64,000 nt of DNA from Gambelia wislizenii. Taxonomy: Eukaryota; Chordata; Lepidosauria; Squamata; Crotaphytidae. The notes under the pieces were generated by a model. The model ran no database searches, was not told the DNA's origin, and worked only from the letters and a program-made list of their open reading frames with translations. How positions within the stretch are numbered: position 1 is the stretch's first letter; each line of letters starts with the position of its first letter. The position numbers were made by a program, and so were the translations under genes. The stretch covers positions 82,305,001 to 82,369,000 of the forward strand of contig JAUMIR010000004.1 in the NCBI GenBank assembly GCA_030847615.1. The letters run 5' to 3'. This document shows, one piece after another, positions 43,801-54,904 of this stretch.

Positions 43801-46800
43801 CCTCTTCTATTTCAGTCTCTCTCTTCTTCTTCCATCTGGTCTTTTGTATTCATGCTGCCAATGTCCTTCTTGTCCACACCAGGCATTGATTCCTTTTCTG
43901 CCTCTTCCAGGCTTTTTTTTTCATCTCCACATCTCCACGTCTTTTTCACACTTCTCCACCAGTACTGCTGTGAGCAACTCCAGCTTCTTATCTATTTTCC
44001 TGTCCTTCTCTCACTTTTCTTCCTCATCTCTGTTCACATACTCTACAGCTTCTGTTCACATGCACTACACCTTCTGGGTTACTTCCAACAATTCCTTTAT
44101 ATTTTTTCCTGCAAAACCTTCATAACTCTGTTACAAAAGTCATGTTAACCATCCTCATGTTATTCAGGGTTGAGGGGGTATACTGGTGATAGGCATCTAG
44201 AAGACACTCAAGTTAGGCTCCAGGGGCTTCAGTGGCTCCCTCTAGTACTTTTGAGACTTCAGTCATGTTAACTTGCTTTTTTTATCCCATAATGGCTTCT
44301 AATAGTAGGGTCTGATATTGGATGAGGTGCTTTATCTGTTCCAGCTCATAAGGATCCCAGCAGGGTTGCCCTGATGGCACTCTCTCTCGCATCCTCCTTT
44401 GAGCATCAGCATGATTCTTGGGAGCTCTGGCCAAAGCTATCTGCTCCTGCTTGTTGTGTAATGCATCGCCTCTCTTCAGTGGTGAATAGGGTTAATAGCT
44501 GCTGTTGGCAATCTAGCCAATTTTGCATATGTGAAGCCATAGTGTTAGCACATAGCTCTACTATCTCTTGAAGCTTCTCTGTATATGAGGTGTAGTGGAT
44601 TTTCCAGTTCATACAGTTCCAGGTCATTAGGGAAACCTTGTGCTAGTCAGTTGGAAGTCAGGCAGTTGCCCTGTAGACCAGGGGCTGGATGGGTAATTCA
44701 TCTTGTTTAAATGACTGGGATGACTGTACCTGTGTCTTCCTCTGTGAGTGGAGGAATAATGGCTCACATTCCTGTGCTTCCTGCTTTGTCTGTTCTGGTA
44801 GGGAGGCTGGAAGAACCAGTGCAGCATGGGCAGTAAAATGAGGATCACAAGCAGACATGGATCCTTTCTCTTTAGTTAAGAGAGCATCCTTTGGCTTAGG
44901 TGGTGGTAAAGACTGTTTTTCCCTTGGGCTGGGTTTGCATAGCTGCTGGAATTTAATTGTAGATCAGGATGCATCTGTAGTACAGGACATTTTTGGTGTT
45001 AGCTACTCGGGTTCTCAGGGCTCCCTTCAGTGATAGTAGAGAACCATTACTTTCAGAGTCATTTCCTGTATCACTACTATTTGTATCTGAAAAAAATGCA
45101 CTGACAGCTTTCTGCAAATCCCCCCCCCCCCAGGGAGTGATTTCAGAGGGGCTGGATTACCATTAGATCGTCTTGGGATTATTTCTTTGATCAGCATGAG
45201 TTTTTCTCTTAGTTTAATTATTTATTGATTTATAGCCTAAGCTTCCTTCTTTCTTCATAATAAGGCTGCTGGTGCTGCGCTTCCAGTGTAATGTAAGGTG
45301 GGGGGGTGCCATTGGCCCTATCAGGTCATTTCCCCAGGGAATCTAACACTGGCTTTAATTTATCAGCCAGTTTTCCTTTTCTAATTACCAGAACCTTGGC
45401 TTGGGATATCTTGGCACTTTTCAACCACTGGGGGGGGGGGATTCAAAGACCACTGTATCTCCTGAGTCAATGTTTTTCCTACTTAATGACCACATTTGAC
45501 ACCTTAAAACATTACACATTGAACAATTAACCATTCAAACAAAAAGGACACTTAAATGACTTATATATCACACCAATAATTACAGTCTTCTAAACAAAAA
45601 CAAACATACATAAAGATCAGCAAGACACCACATCTACACTCTTTTTAAACATACTTAAAATACATTTACAGATTCATAAATCGAGCATATGACTTCCCCC
45701 TCCTTCTTCCTATCTGTTGGTCTGATTAATTCTCTGACCATTACTTCACACTTAAATTTATATACAATTTCCTATTCCTGTTGCTGCTTATACTGTTTTA
45801 GCTAAGCTCATTTTCATTACCTTTCTCTCTCTTTTTTAATCTTAATCCACGGAGATCTTTATTAAATCTGATTTGGATGTTCTGGGTCACCAACATTTAC
45901 AAAATACACACACCAAATTTTATCTAACTTCAAAGATCCTCTACTGGGCCATCCTACTATGAAAGAGGGCCGAATCAGGACAATTTTTCAACAAACAACT
46001 CTAGGGGTGCAAATATTGCTTCCTCCACCACCCATGTCCACCCTCCTAAAATAGACACAGACAAGAGACACAGGGAAAAACAAAAAAATGCATGGACAGT
46101 AGATAAGGGGTCCTATTGCCCAAGCCAAGATGAAATGAACACCAGTATCAAGAACCGCGGCAGTCACGGCATACAAACTCACACACACATTGCATATATT
46201 CAGTTCACAGGCATTCGTTCCTACCTCCCACTTTTCCCAAATTACCCCAAATTACAATATTATCACTTTCTCAATGCTTCAATGGTACAACGGTTTCACC
46301 AGTGCGCCCTCACTGCGTCTTATCTGGATACTCGGGTTGCCCTTTAGGGGGTGATCAAGCCCCTCTTCCACTCTTATGGAGTGGGCCACAATATTTCCCT
46401 TGTTTACTTGCCTGTTTTCTTTGGAGGTAGGGCTCAGTTTCCTTCGCCGTTTACTGGGTTCTCCTTGTGCGCGTTGCTGTTCAGGCAGCCATGGCATAGA
46501 CTCCCGTTCTTCCAACAAATGGTTGCTAGCACCCCGAATGAGTGTGCATGCTCATGGCCCCTTCCCAGTCACGGCAGTTAGAGCAGGTGAACACCACCTC
46601 CTGTTCCATCACCTGCTGCTTCAATCCAGGACAAGCCCCCATTTATGTTGCAGAAATCATGGAACAGCAGACCCATGGATTGGAAGTGAGTTTTATTACA
46701 CCGGTGGGCCTGACTGGAATATCTTCCAAAGAGTCAGAGCCCCGAGCCATGACTACAGAATACCTTGACTACAGTATAATGACCGTATGCAAAAACAATT

Positions 46801-48286
46801 CCCTCCTCCTTCTCTTTGGTGTCAGCAATTTCTCTGTGACAATTGTTGATAGTTCAGAAAGTACAAGGCAAGATAGCTTAGGTACACTTGGGTACAGTTC
46901 GAGCGTTATTAGAGAAAGAATTGTTTACATCAGCATATCATATGTTTATGGAACATAGAGTTGATTAGTAAGGAACATTGACTAGGTCTGAGAGTTAAAG
47001 GAAAAAGACTTTTCAGAGTCCCAGAGTCTCATGGGCTATCTAGTCTGACCCCAAATAGTGATTGTAAGATTACAGCATTTAGCAAATATACATTAGAATG
47101 CAAATGGCTACCACATTGACACGGTTGCATTCATTAGAATCTAAACTCATGTATCCTGGTCATCCTAATGAGTTACCAATAGTATAACACAAATAATGTT
47201 ACAGTTCTCTTTGGAATATTGCTATTATAACAGGATTTGAGATGCGCTGCTGGAAAAAATCTACTTTGCGCTTTTCCACCGGATCTAGTATCGCCAGTTA
47301 TATTTTGTCTTACACTGTTTGAGTTCTCCTAATGAACACCTATCAATTTTTCCGAAGCCCACTGGGTACTTTTTAATTATTAAACGTTAGCAGTCTACCT
47401 TAGATGTACTATAAATGGTCCTTTCAAGAAACATGGTGTGATTCCTTCTGTGTGATACTGCTGTCATAATGAACGTTCCATGGCGAACAGAAATCATCTA
47501 CTTTTTTCCAATGTTAGCATGATATACGGTGGGAAATGTTTTTAGCATTTGTACTGTTAATAACAGTCTTGTTTCACTTTACAGGTAATGGCAGGATTCG
47601 AGCGGATGGGCTTCCCAAATGTAATAGCCGCCATCGATGGATGCCACATAACAATTGTCCTGCCGATCAGGCAGGGGAACGATTACATCAATAGGAAGAA
47701 TAGCTACTCTGTGCTGCTTCAAGGTGTTTGTGATCAGAGAGGGTTGTTTGTGGACACGGAGATCGGTTGGAGCGGCAAGGTGCACGACGCACGCATGTTG
47801 TGTAACTCAATTTTTTTTGAGGCTATGGAGGCTGGAATATATGTCCCTAACAACCCTAGCATCACAGTAAATGGTGTGTTGATTCCTCCACTGGTTCTTG
47901 CAGATGGAGCATACCCCATCATGAAGTGGTTAATGACCCCATACAGGCATGGCCATTTAAACCCAAAGCAAGCCCTGTACAACAAAACCCATAATAAGGT
48001 TCGGAATTACATAGAAAGAAGTTATGGGTGTCTCAAGTCCAGATGGAGGGCATTAAAAGTACCCCTAGAAGTATCAGAACAAAACATATGTTCTGTCATT
48101 GCTGCATGCGTTATTTTACACAATTACTGTGAAACAAAAGGAGAGATTTTCAATCCAGAATGGTACCGGTATGTTCCGAACACACTTGGAGCACCCCTTT
48201 TAAATTTAGAGCAGGGTAAAAAAGAGGAGGAGGAAGGTGTGCGCAACGCACTGGCTAATTCTTTCTGGGAGAGAAGACACAGGTAG
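40852..48286 (+). CDS. Harbinger (HARBI1-like, DDE_Tnp_4) transposase, two exons
   Basis: Cuts and joins transposon ends; nuclear. Exons 40852-41232 and 47585-48286; donor GAG|GTAACA and acceptor TTTACAG|GTAATG join in frame, giving 360 codons from the ATG at 40852 (HARBI1 is about 350). The N-terminal part has 'WWEKFVMSVWSDQRCFSNFR' and a helix-turn-helix-like 'LFGVGKATVSKILEEVV'. Catalytic triad in exon 2: D in 'AAIDGCHI', D in 'GWSGKVHDARML', E in 'NYIERSYGCLKSRW'; 'ADGAYP' is also typical. An upstream ATG at 40596 opens a different frame (MADEDEMESLAIVACGF) for 84 codons; it may be a true N-terminus lost by frameshift or joined by an unseen intron. A poly-A signal AATAAA lies at 48412. 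The intron was about 0.6 kb before a provirus entered it. Confidence 0.85.
41371..42060 (-). repeat. Provirus 3' LTR (690 bp) with a 220-bp internal duplication
   Basis: Same ends as the 5' LTR, but the block from 41481 to about 41700 is repeated at 41701 to about 41920. The duplicated block includes the TATAAA box (minus strand, near 41488 and 41708) and upstream U3 sequence, so this LTR has two potential promoters. Confidence 0.88.
42061..42075 (-). promoter_or_regulatory. Polypurine tract
   Basis: AAAGGGGGGAA on the minus strand directly abuts the 3' LTR start, the plus-strand primer position. Confidence 0.8.
42781..43205 (-). pseudogene. Provirus integrase remnant
   Basis: 'GLSPFELMYGRPP' and 'ERMNQTIKTHLAKL' identify the C-terminal half of a retroviral integrase. 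Stops and a frame change near 42960 separate the last part. The catalytic region upstream is deleted. Confidence 0.8.
43327..43790 (+). pseudogene. LRWAGHVSRM-type LINE (copy 3), internally deleted, inside the provirus
   Basis: Begins at the RT motif 'NGVKQGCVLAPTLFTIFF' and jumps near 43400 to the C-terminal zinc-finger region ('CNRTCLSRIGLFSHQRACRK' across frames), ending at the shared 3' terminus 'tcttcgtttgcgaagaaaag'. Roughly 0.9 kb of the family sequence is absent. Confidence 0.75.
44400..44860 (-). pseudogene. Provirus gag (capsid) remnant
   Basis: A minus-strand frame holds 'DCQQQLLTLFTTEERR', a pattern typical of gammaretroviral capsid. It is broken by stops and is flanked by sequence with no continuous frame. 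Order and strand agree with the LTRs. Confidence 0.65.
46624..46641 (-). promoter_or_regulatory. Primer binding site, tRNA-Pro type
   Basis: The minus strand reads TGGGGGCTTGTCCTGGAT four bases after the 5' LTR, close to the tRNA-Pro 3' end complement used by gammaretroviruses, with two differences from the usual form. Confidence 0.85.
46646..47115 (-). repeat. Provirus 5' LTR (470 bp)
   Basis: On the minus strand it starts TGTGGTAGCC and ends TTCTGCAACA. Its TATA position reads 'ccttgactacagt' on the plus strand, where the 3' LTR has 'cctttatacagt'; the TATA box is therefore lost here. Confidence 0.9.
47140..47300 (+). repeat. Diverged duplicate of the transposase exon 1/intron junction
   Basis: 'tgtatcctggtcatcctaat' and 'gatgcgctgctggaaaaaat' match 41210-41335 ('tgtatcctggtaatccggat', 'tatgcgttcctgagaaaaat'). 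It lies on the other side of the provirus and belongs to the Harbinger intron. Confidence 0.6.
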
Positions 48287-48701
48287 CTGATGCACAGGGA
48301 AGGTCCTCGTTGTGTATGCTTAATAAGAATTAACTGTTTAAACGAGGTCGCTGTATGCTTTCCTTCACAGCATCAGTCTTGATGTATAATGTTTTGTCTG
48401 TTCACAATGGAAATAAAAACGTGTTACTTTTTAAAAGAAAAACGCGATCTGGTCTCATTTCTTCATGGGGTGCAAATTTGCCGGTAAACTAGTTCCACAG
48501 TAGTCATGCCTATATGCCTTTCCGGCATTTAATGCATGCAAGAGTATCAATACACCAAACCAATTCAAATAAACCTATTGTATCAATGGGTCCAAATTGC
48601 AACTTTCAAATTTAAATGTCTCCAACGGGTAACGCGCTGGGCCTATACTAACCGCCGGAAGAGCATTTTAAGGCCACTGCACTTTTGTTGTCAGTGCTGG
48701 C

Positions 48702-50149
48702 ATGGCCGCCCGCAGGATGGAAGCATGGCAGATCACCTATTGGAGGTCCCAGGAGACATTGTGCCTCCTAGAACACCTCGTCCAGCAGGAGGGGTGTCCT
48801 AGGAGGATAATGCACTCCTGCAATAGGGTGAACCGCCACTTCTTTTCTGCGGCGGCCACCAGCCTGCGACCTGCAGGGTATAATCGATCGGCCCAGCAGT
48901 GCCGGTCGAAGTTTAAAATTTTGAAAACAAATTTTTTTGAGACCCGGGAGGCCTACGATGGCAGCCTGCCCCCCCCCCACCGTCGACCCCCCTTCTATCA
49001 GGCTATGCATGACCTCTGGGTAACGGGGGGAAGACCGAGCTGGAGGGATTGCTGTCCTGCTAGTAAGTGCTTTAGGCTAAAAGTCCCTCTGGACTGAGTC
49101 AGAATTTTGAATTGCAAATCTAAAAGTTGGGTGCTTCTATTTAACAGGGATGCATGGCCGCGTGAGAAGGGCCGCTGAGGTGGCTGATTCATCATCAGAG
49201 GAGTCAGCCGCCGGCCCAGCAGATCAGCCAGGTGGTGGAAGGGAGGAGGAGGAGGCACCACCCCCGCAGCCAGCTGGCGAATCACCCGGTATTGTTTAAC
49301 AACCAAAGCACTTACCTATGAATAGTTTCCTTTAAGTGGCCCATTGATAACTCATCCCGTTTGGTAAATGGCTGTTGCCAAAAGCACTTTTGCAAAGGCT
49401 ATGTTACTTACAAATGTTCACCTGAAGATATGATGATGTATGTAGGGATACATTTTTTCTCCTGTAAGCAATATAGACCCCCTTTAATTACATAAATAAG
49501 TTCCCTGTATTGTGTGTGTGACAAAGCTAAAATTAAAACAAATTTAAGTTGTAGTAGTCTTCTTTTCCCCCAAGTATATCTTCTTGGTTTAAGAAAGTTT
49601 TCCCATTAATGCTGGGGTCCTTTGCAGATTCCGAATTTTAAGTCTGGCAAAGGATGTGATTGAAGTGTTGCTGTGGTTCCTCAATTAGACCAGAACGTGA
49701 CCTGTGCAATTTTTTTCTGTATTACAGCACTGCCCTGGAGGATGGATTTTGTAGAATTCCTAAGAGGGGAGGAGGGCCAGCCATTCATTGCTGCTGTTTC
49801 AGATGCAGTAGGTATGTAGCCAGAAATGCATCTATAAATGTTATAGTACTCCATTATTGCTGTCCTTGCCAGTTGTGCTGGTTATGCACTGTGAGATCAA
49901 GTAATGTGCTTTTAACATGTAATGCTACGTGACAGAAAGAACAACCTAAGAAAAGAATGTTCCATGTAGCTTTAATGTACATGTCCTGTTTAATTACATT
50001 ACACTTTATTCTTTCAGGCCAGGAGAGGAGTGCATACTGTGCTTTCTAAAGGTGACTTAATTACCTTTTCTTATGTTTCATTTGCAGCCCAGAGAATGGA
50101 GCCTAGACTCGCCTCTATAGAGCGGCGGCTTTCGGATGGGGGGGTGTAA
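48702..50149 (+). CDS. Harbinger Myb/SANT-like (trihelix) DNA-binding protein, four exons
   Basis: Accessory protein of Harbinger elements; relatives bind the transposon ends and help the transposase enter the nucleus. Exons 48702-49062, 49148-49288, 49728-49811, 50088-50149. All junctions are GT-AG and all phases agree, giving 215 codons and TAA, with no stop or frameshift. The N-terminal 110 residues form a Myb/SANT-like domain ('AWQITYWRSQETLCLLEHLV', 'NRSAQQCRSKFKILKTNFFE', 'FYQAMHDLW'). The middle exon is acidic and proline-rich (SSSEES, REEEEAPPPQP). The third exon gives 'PWRMDFVEFLRGEEGQPF', the last a short charged helix 'QRMEPRLASIERRLSDGGV'. It lies 0.4 kb after the transposase on the same strand. 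The exon model is mine; the last two exons have no domain support beyond perfect phase. Confidence 0.8.
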
Positions 50150-50290
50150 TTTTTGTTTATTTCTGTAAAACACTGTTCATTTTGCTGTAGAAAATCTTCT
50201 ATTTTGGGATGAAAAAAGCCTTATGTCGTATCTATGTACATACTGTGAAATTTTAATTTAATCTTTTGCTCAAAAAATATGTTTCTGTTA

Positions 50291-50394
50291 TAGAATCATA
50301 GAATTGTAGAGCTGGAAGAGACCACGAGGGCCATCAAGTCCAACTCCCTGCCGCGCAGGAAATCTTGATCAAAGCATCCCCGACAGATGGCAAT
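50291..50394 (-). mobile_element. CR1 LINE 3' end fragment
   Basis: 'tagaatcatagaattgtaga' then 'ggaagagaccacgagggcca' and 'gacagatggcaata'. Inserted in the Harbinger element just after gene B. Confidence 0.75.
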
Positions 50395-50462
50395 ATATTT
50401 TTTGCTTATATATTTTTCATTTAGTACATATGTTCTGTAAATTGTGTATATAAATATATATA

Positions 50463-52205
50463 CAGTCGTCCCTTCACATTCGTGGGGGTTCCGTTCCGCG
50501 GACCCCCGCGAATGTGAAAAATCCGCGAATAACAAACACCCCTCCCCCTCCCTCCCCAGGCCTTCGCGGGGCCTTGCTAGGCCCCGCGGAGGTCTCCCCG
50601 GCCCTCCCTCCCTCCCTGCCCAGGCCTTCGCGGGGCCTTGCTAGGCCCCGCGGAGGTCTCCCCGGCCCTCCCTCCCTCCCTGCCCAGGCCTTCGCGGGGC
50701 TTTGCTAGGCCCCGCGGAGGTCTCCCCGGCCCTCCCTCCCTCCCTGCCCAGGCCTTCGCGGGGCCTTCCTAGGCCCCGCGGAGGCGTCCCCGGCCCTCCC
50801 TCCCTCCCTGCCCAGGCCTTCGCGGAGCCTTCCTAGGCCCCGCGGAGGTCTCCCCGGCCCTCCCTCCCTCCCTGCCCAGGCCTTCGCGGGGCCTTCCTAG
50901 GCCCCGCGGAGGTCTCCCCGGCCCTCCCTCCCTCCCTGCCCAGGCCTTCGCGGGGCCTTCCTAGGCCCCGCGGAGGCGTCCCCGGCCCTCCCTCCCTCCC
51001 TCCCTCCCCAGGCCTTCGCGGGGCCTTCCTAGGCCCCGCGGAGGTCTCCCCGGCCCTCCCTCCCTCCCTCCCCAGGCCTTCGCGGGGCCTCCGGAGGGCC
51101 TCCGGTTGTCCCGCGAAGGCCTCCCCACCCCTCCCCAGGCCTTCGCGGGGCCTCCGGAGGGCCTCCGGGGGTCCCGCGAAGGCCTTTGCACCGCTCTCCA
51201 GGCCTTCGCGGGGCCTCCGGAGGGCCTCCGGGGGTCCCGCGAAGGCCTCCCCACCCCTCCCCAGGCCTTCGCGGGGACTCCGGAGGGCCTCCGGGGGTCC
51301 CGCGAAGGCCTCCCCACCTCTCTCCAGGCCTTCGCGGGGCCTCCAGAGGGCCTCCGGGGGTCCCGCGAAGGCCTCCCCACCCCTCCCCAGGCCTTCGCGG
51401 GGCCTCCGGAGGGCCTCCGGGGGGCCCGCGAAGGCCTCCCCACCTCTCCCCAGGCCTTCGCGGGGCCTCCGGAGGGCCTCCGGGGGGCCCGCGAAGGCCT
51501 CCCCACCCCTCCCCAGGCCTTCGCGGGGCCTCCGGAGGGCCTCCGGGGGGCCCGCGAAGGCCTCCCCACCCCTCCCCAGGCCTTCGCGGGGCCTCCGGAG
51601 GGCCTCCGGGGGTCCCGCGAAGGCCTTCGCACCGCTCCCCAGGCCTTCGCGGGGCCTCCGGAGGGCCTCCGGGGGTCCCGCGAAGGCCTCCCCACCCCTC
51701 CCCAGGCCTTCGCGGGGCCTCCGGAGCGCCTCCAGGCGTCCCGCGAAGGCCTCCCCACCCCTCCCCAGGCCTTCGTGGGGCCTCCGGAGGGCCTCCGGGG
51801 GTCCCGCGAAGGCCTTCGCACCGCTCCCCAGGCCTTCGCGTGGCCTCCGGTGGGCCTCCAGGGGTCCCGCGAAGGCCTCCCCACCCCTCCCCAGGTCTTC
51901 GCGGGGCCTCCGGAGGGCCTCCGGGTGTCCCGCGAAGGCCTCCCCACCTCTCCCCAGGCCTTCGCGGGGCCTCCGGAGGGCCTCCGGGGGTCCCACGAAG
52001 GCCTCCCCACCCCTCCCCAGGCCTTCGCGGGGCCTCCGGAGGGCCTCCGGGCGTCCCGCGAAGGCCTCCCCACCCCTCCCCAGGTCTTTCACGGGGCCTC
52101 TGGAGGCCCCGTGTCGCGGTTTTGGGGGGGCCCGGGGGGGCCCTCCCAAAACCGCGAATAACCGAAACCGCGAATGTCAAGTTCGCGAATGTGGAGGGAC
52201 AACTG
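50463..52205. mobile_element. Tigger-like TIR element filled with GC-rich minisatellites (B)
   Basis: Same family as 35757-37012 in the opposite orientation: left end CAGTCGTCCCTTCACATTCG, right end ...GAATGTGGAGGGACAACTG, TA at 50461-50462 and 52206-52207. The interior is about eight 64-bp units (50561-51078) then about sixteen 63-bp units (51078-52085). Because 63 is divisible by three, frames of up to 438 codons stay open; they are repeat artefacts. Inserted between Harbinger genes B and C. Confidence 0.87.
51078..52085. repeat. 63-bp tandem array, about 16 units
   Basis: Unit 'ccttcgcggggcctccggag...' measured at exactly 63 bp (51078 to 51141). Each unit contains 'ggcctccggagggcctccgg' and an inverted pair 'ccttcgcggg'/'cccgcgaagg', so single units can fold. 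Confidence 0.9.
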
Positions 52206-52515
52206 TATTTGTAAATAAAAAGAATTTTGTTGAACAACTTACTTACCAGACAACTGTTTCTTTATTTAGAAAAGGGTACAGTGGCCCAAAGCAATGGATT
52301 CCCAATAAGGAACACTACTCTTACATTCTTAGGAGTACACTCCTTGAGCTTTGTGCAATACTTCTGGTATAAATAGCTACACTGGGTTTCTTATGCAACA
52401 CTCTAACTTATAAACCAATACAGGTATGCAAGGGGCAGAGAACGAATCTTTGGGTTTTTTGTACACATGGGAACCATTTCAGGGTAGGGAAGTCATTATT
52501 CGATGGTGTATATTT

Positions 52516-54904
52516 CTAAAGGGACATAATATCCGGTTTTCTAATTTTCCTGGAGGGCCTTGTTTTGACAGGCTGACCTGTAGCAGTATTTTCCTTGTCA
52601 GACAGTGGTTCTGAAAATAACTCCACACTATATGGCGTGGAATGAGCATGGTCACAGATAGGGCGAGGGTTAGACTGTTTTCTAACTACCGTATGTACTA
52701 CTGGTGGTCTATTGGCTATGGTTCCTATGTACTGGACCATTTCAGAGAGCAGAGATGTCTGCTTCTCCAAATTGGCTTGCAAGAAAGAAGTGGTATGTTC
52801 ATACATTGCATCCTCAACCTTTTGCCTTTCCTCAGCAGTTTTTTCTAAACAATCAAGACGCTGATGCTCTTTTTCGGCCAGAACATCCATGTGAGAGAGC
52901 ATGCGTGTCATCAATTTGGAGGAGTGCAGCATCAGCTGCTGATGTTCAGTGGGTTTACGTTCCTTCCTTCTCTTACTTAGTGCCAATCTTTCACCTGGGG
53001 TTAGGGCTGACAGAGGTGAAGATGTTGTTGCCCCTGAAAGTAGAAATAAAAGATAGGTTAAATACGAGGTAGAAACCTGTATGGATAGCAGCATCATATC
53101 TGTTGCATTGCAGATATGCATGAAAGCATTTTTTTACACCCACCTTCATGGACCTCAGTCTGCTGACTGCTCCAGGTGATCTCAAACTCAGTGGATCTCC
53201 TCTCAGCAGACAAAACCAGTTCAGGGTTCTGGCTATCAAGCAGCGTTACAGAACCAGATGTTGATGGAGTTTCAAGTTCTTCAAGCGTTATGGTTACTGT
53301 TTCCTCACGACTGTTCTCTGTTGCTGCTTGCAAGTCTAGGAATACGAGAACAAAGTTTTAATTTTAAATGAGGAGAACTAGATAACGCAATAACTAATTC
53401 AAATATTTACGGCAAAACAACAAAGCTTTTTTAAAAAAACTAGGTAACATCTGATCCACATGTAATGCCAATGATGGCTTTTCAGGTATACCTGTAGAGA
53501 ACGTGGGCAGTTGATTAAAAAAACACTTTCCTATCAGGATCAGTGGAATAACACTTTAGTAGCTTGTAAAGTTTGTTTGCAAGAGGATATGCAGCTAGTA
53601 AAATAACAAATGAACACATCTGCACACGTATAGGTAATTTTGAAATAAAATAATCTAGTCCCACAGTAACAGTTTCTCTCAAAATCAGTCATTTCTTACT
53701 TAAATCAGGGGTATACAGGAAGCTGGTAATGTTAAAAAATTATAAATATAAAGGAAGGTGAGGAATTTTTCTGCCTGAAATCGAAAGTAAAGCTGTTAAC
53801 AAAGGAAGTTGCTTTTCTGGCCAGCTATAATTGCACGTATCAACTGTGAAAGAATGTAAGCATCTGTACAGTTTATTTTTCCTACCCAAAACAAAAAATC
53901 CTTCGTTATGGAGTCCTCCTTTAAATAATTCCCCAGCGTAATAGGATACAACTGGAAACATCGGTAGCTCAGGTACCTTAAGGTAGCAGACAGGATGTTT
54001 TGCTCCAAGACACAGCCATCGTCTTTCATTACCAACATGCAATTGTAATTTTTTCCTTTTATTTCTGGAGTACAAACAATATTTTCATATAGTGACTTCC
54101 CAAATACGCAGTAAAAAATAAATAAATTTGTGCTCTTGCTGTCAGAAAGGGTAATGTGGAAGAACAATATAAAATATTAAATTTCCGAAACTGGACTGCA
54201 AAGAATGCTGAAACTGGTATCATTCTGCATATCATCTTATAAGTACAAGCATGGGGAAAGGTATAATTTTCATCATTTTCAAAATAGGGGAAATGAAAGT
54301 GAGCAGCAAAGTGCTTTTCTTTTCAGTGGGAAGGTAAATAAAATAGGTAACGGTAGTGTAAGAGGGCAAATATGGGCATGCATTGACTGTAATTTAACAA
54401 GAGCAGTAGGCTGTTCAACTTACCTAAGTCTTCTTCAAACAAAGGGGGAGAATTCACCTCCGTGTCCCTCGCAGAGCCACCGGAGCTAGCAGAGATGCTG
54501 TTCTGTGAGCGCTCGGGGGGAAAAGGTCTGCGATCTGCAGAAGAGCTGTGAGAAACTCATGGCGGGTTTAAACTGCAGTCCCCGGAGAATATAGCATGAA
54601 GTTCAGCAAAGAAGGGTATAGTAGCCACATCATTACTGCTAGTAGAGTTGTGGTCTTTTACTTGCCTATACCTCGCCCTCAACATTTTACTCTTGGATCA
54701 ACACTCCTCAGCGGTGCGCTCATGCCCTCTCTTACACATCTCCTCTGCTATCTTTTCAAAAACATCAATGTTGCGGTGGCTGCTTTGAAGCTGCTCCAGC
54801 ACCTTCTGATCACCCCATAACTCTATCAAATCAAGTGTCTCAAGATGCCCCCATGCTATGCCACGGCCACCCTTCTTGTTTCTGACCTGAGGTGTGCACG
54901 CCAT
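52516..54904 (-). pseudogene. Second Myb/SANT-like gene of the Harbinger element, three exons, two nonsense codons
   Basis: Exons on the minus strand: 54904-54424, 53335-53144, 53033-52516 (stop included). GT-AG junctions and phases agree. The first exon starts MACTPQVRNKKGGRGIAW and carries a trihelix/SANT domain ('LDLIELWGDQKVLEQLQS', 'NIDVFEKIAEEM', 'RARYRQVKDHN'). Exon 3 encodes a basic stretch (LSKRRKERKPTEHQQ) and a long charged helix that looks coiled-coil (about 80 residues), then an R/K-rich tail. In-frame TGA codons at 54698-54700 and 54557-54559 fall where arginine is expected in the family pattern, as CGA-to-TGA changes would give. AATAAA on this strand at 52261-52266. It converges on gene B and is unlike it outside the domain. 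Confidence 0.75.
53340..54420. other. Intron of gene C in the Harbinger element
   Basis: AT-rich, without further repeats or exons that I recognise. Minus-strand open frames at 53740-54167 overlap one another and lack domain features. Confidence 0.5.

Larger units (their letters stand above)
41371..47115 (-). mobile_element. Gammaretrovirus-like endogenous provirus, defective
   Basis: Sits in the intron of the Harbinger transposase. Duplicated target TTGA flanks it (41367-41370 and 47116-47119), 4 bp as in gammaretroviruses. LTRs 46646-47115 (5') and 41371-42060 (3'), TG...CA ends on the minus strand, a tRNA-Pro-type primer site, a polypurine tract, a gag capsid piece and an integrase piece. 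Reverse transcriptase is missing, all frames are broken, and a LINE lies inside at 43327-43790. No functional product is possible. Confidence 0.9.

Noticed and set aside
50833..52237. Very long open frames (up to 438 codons) on both strands
   Set aside because: They are translations of 63- and 64-bp GC-rich tandem repeats; all frames are open at once and proteins are simple G/P/R repeats.
53740..54167. Two overlapping minus-strand frames of 111 and 123 codons
   Set aside because: They lie within the intron of gene C, overlap in different phases, and show no family motif.
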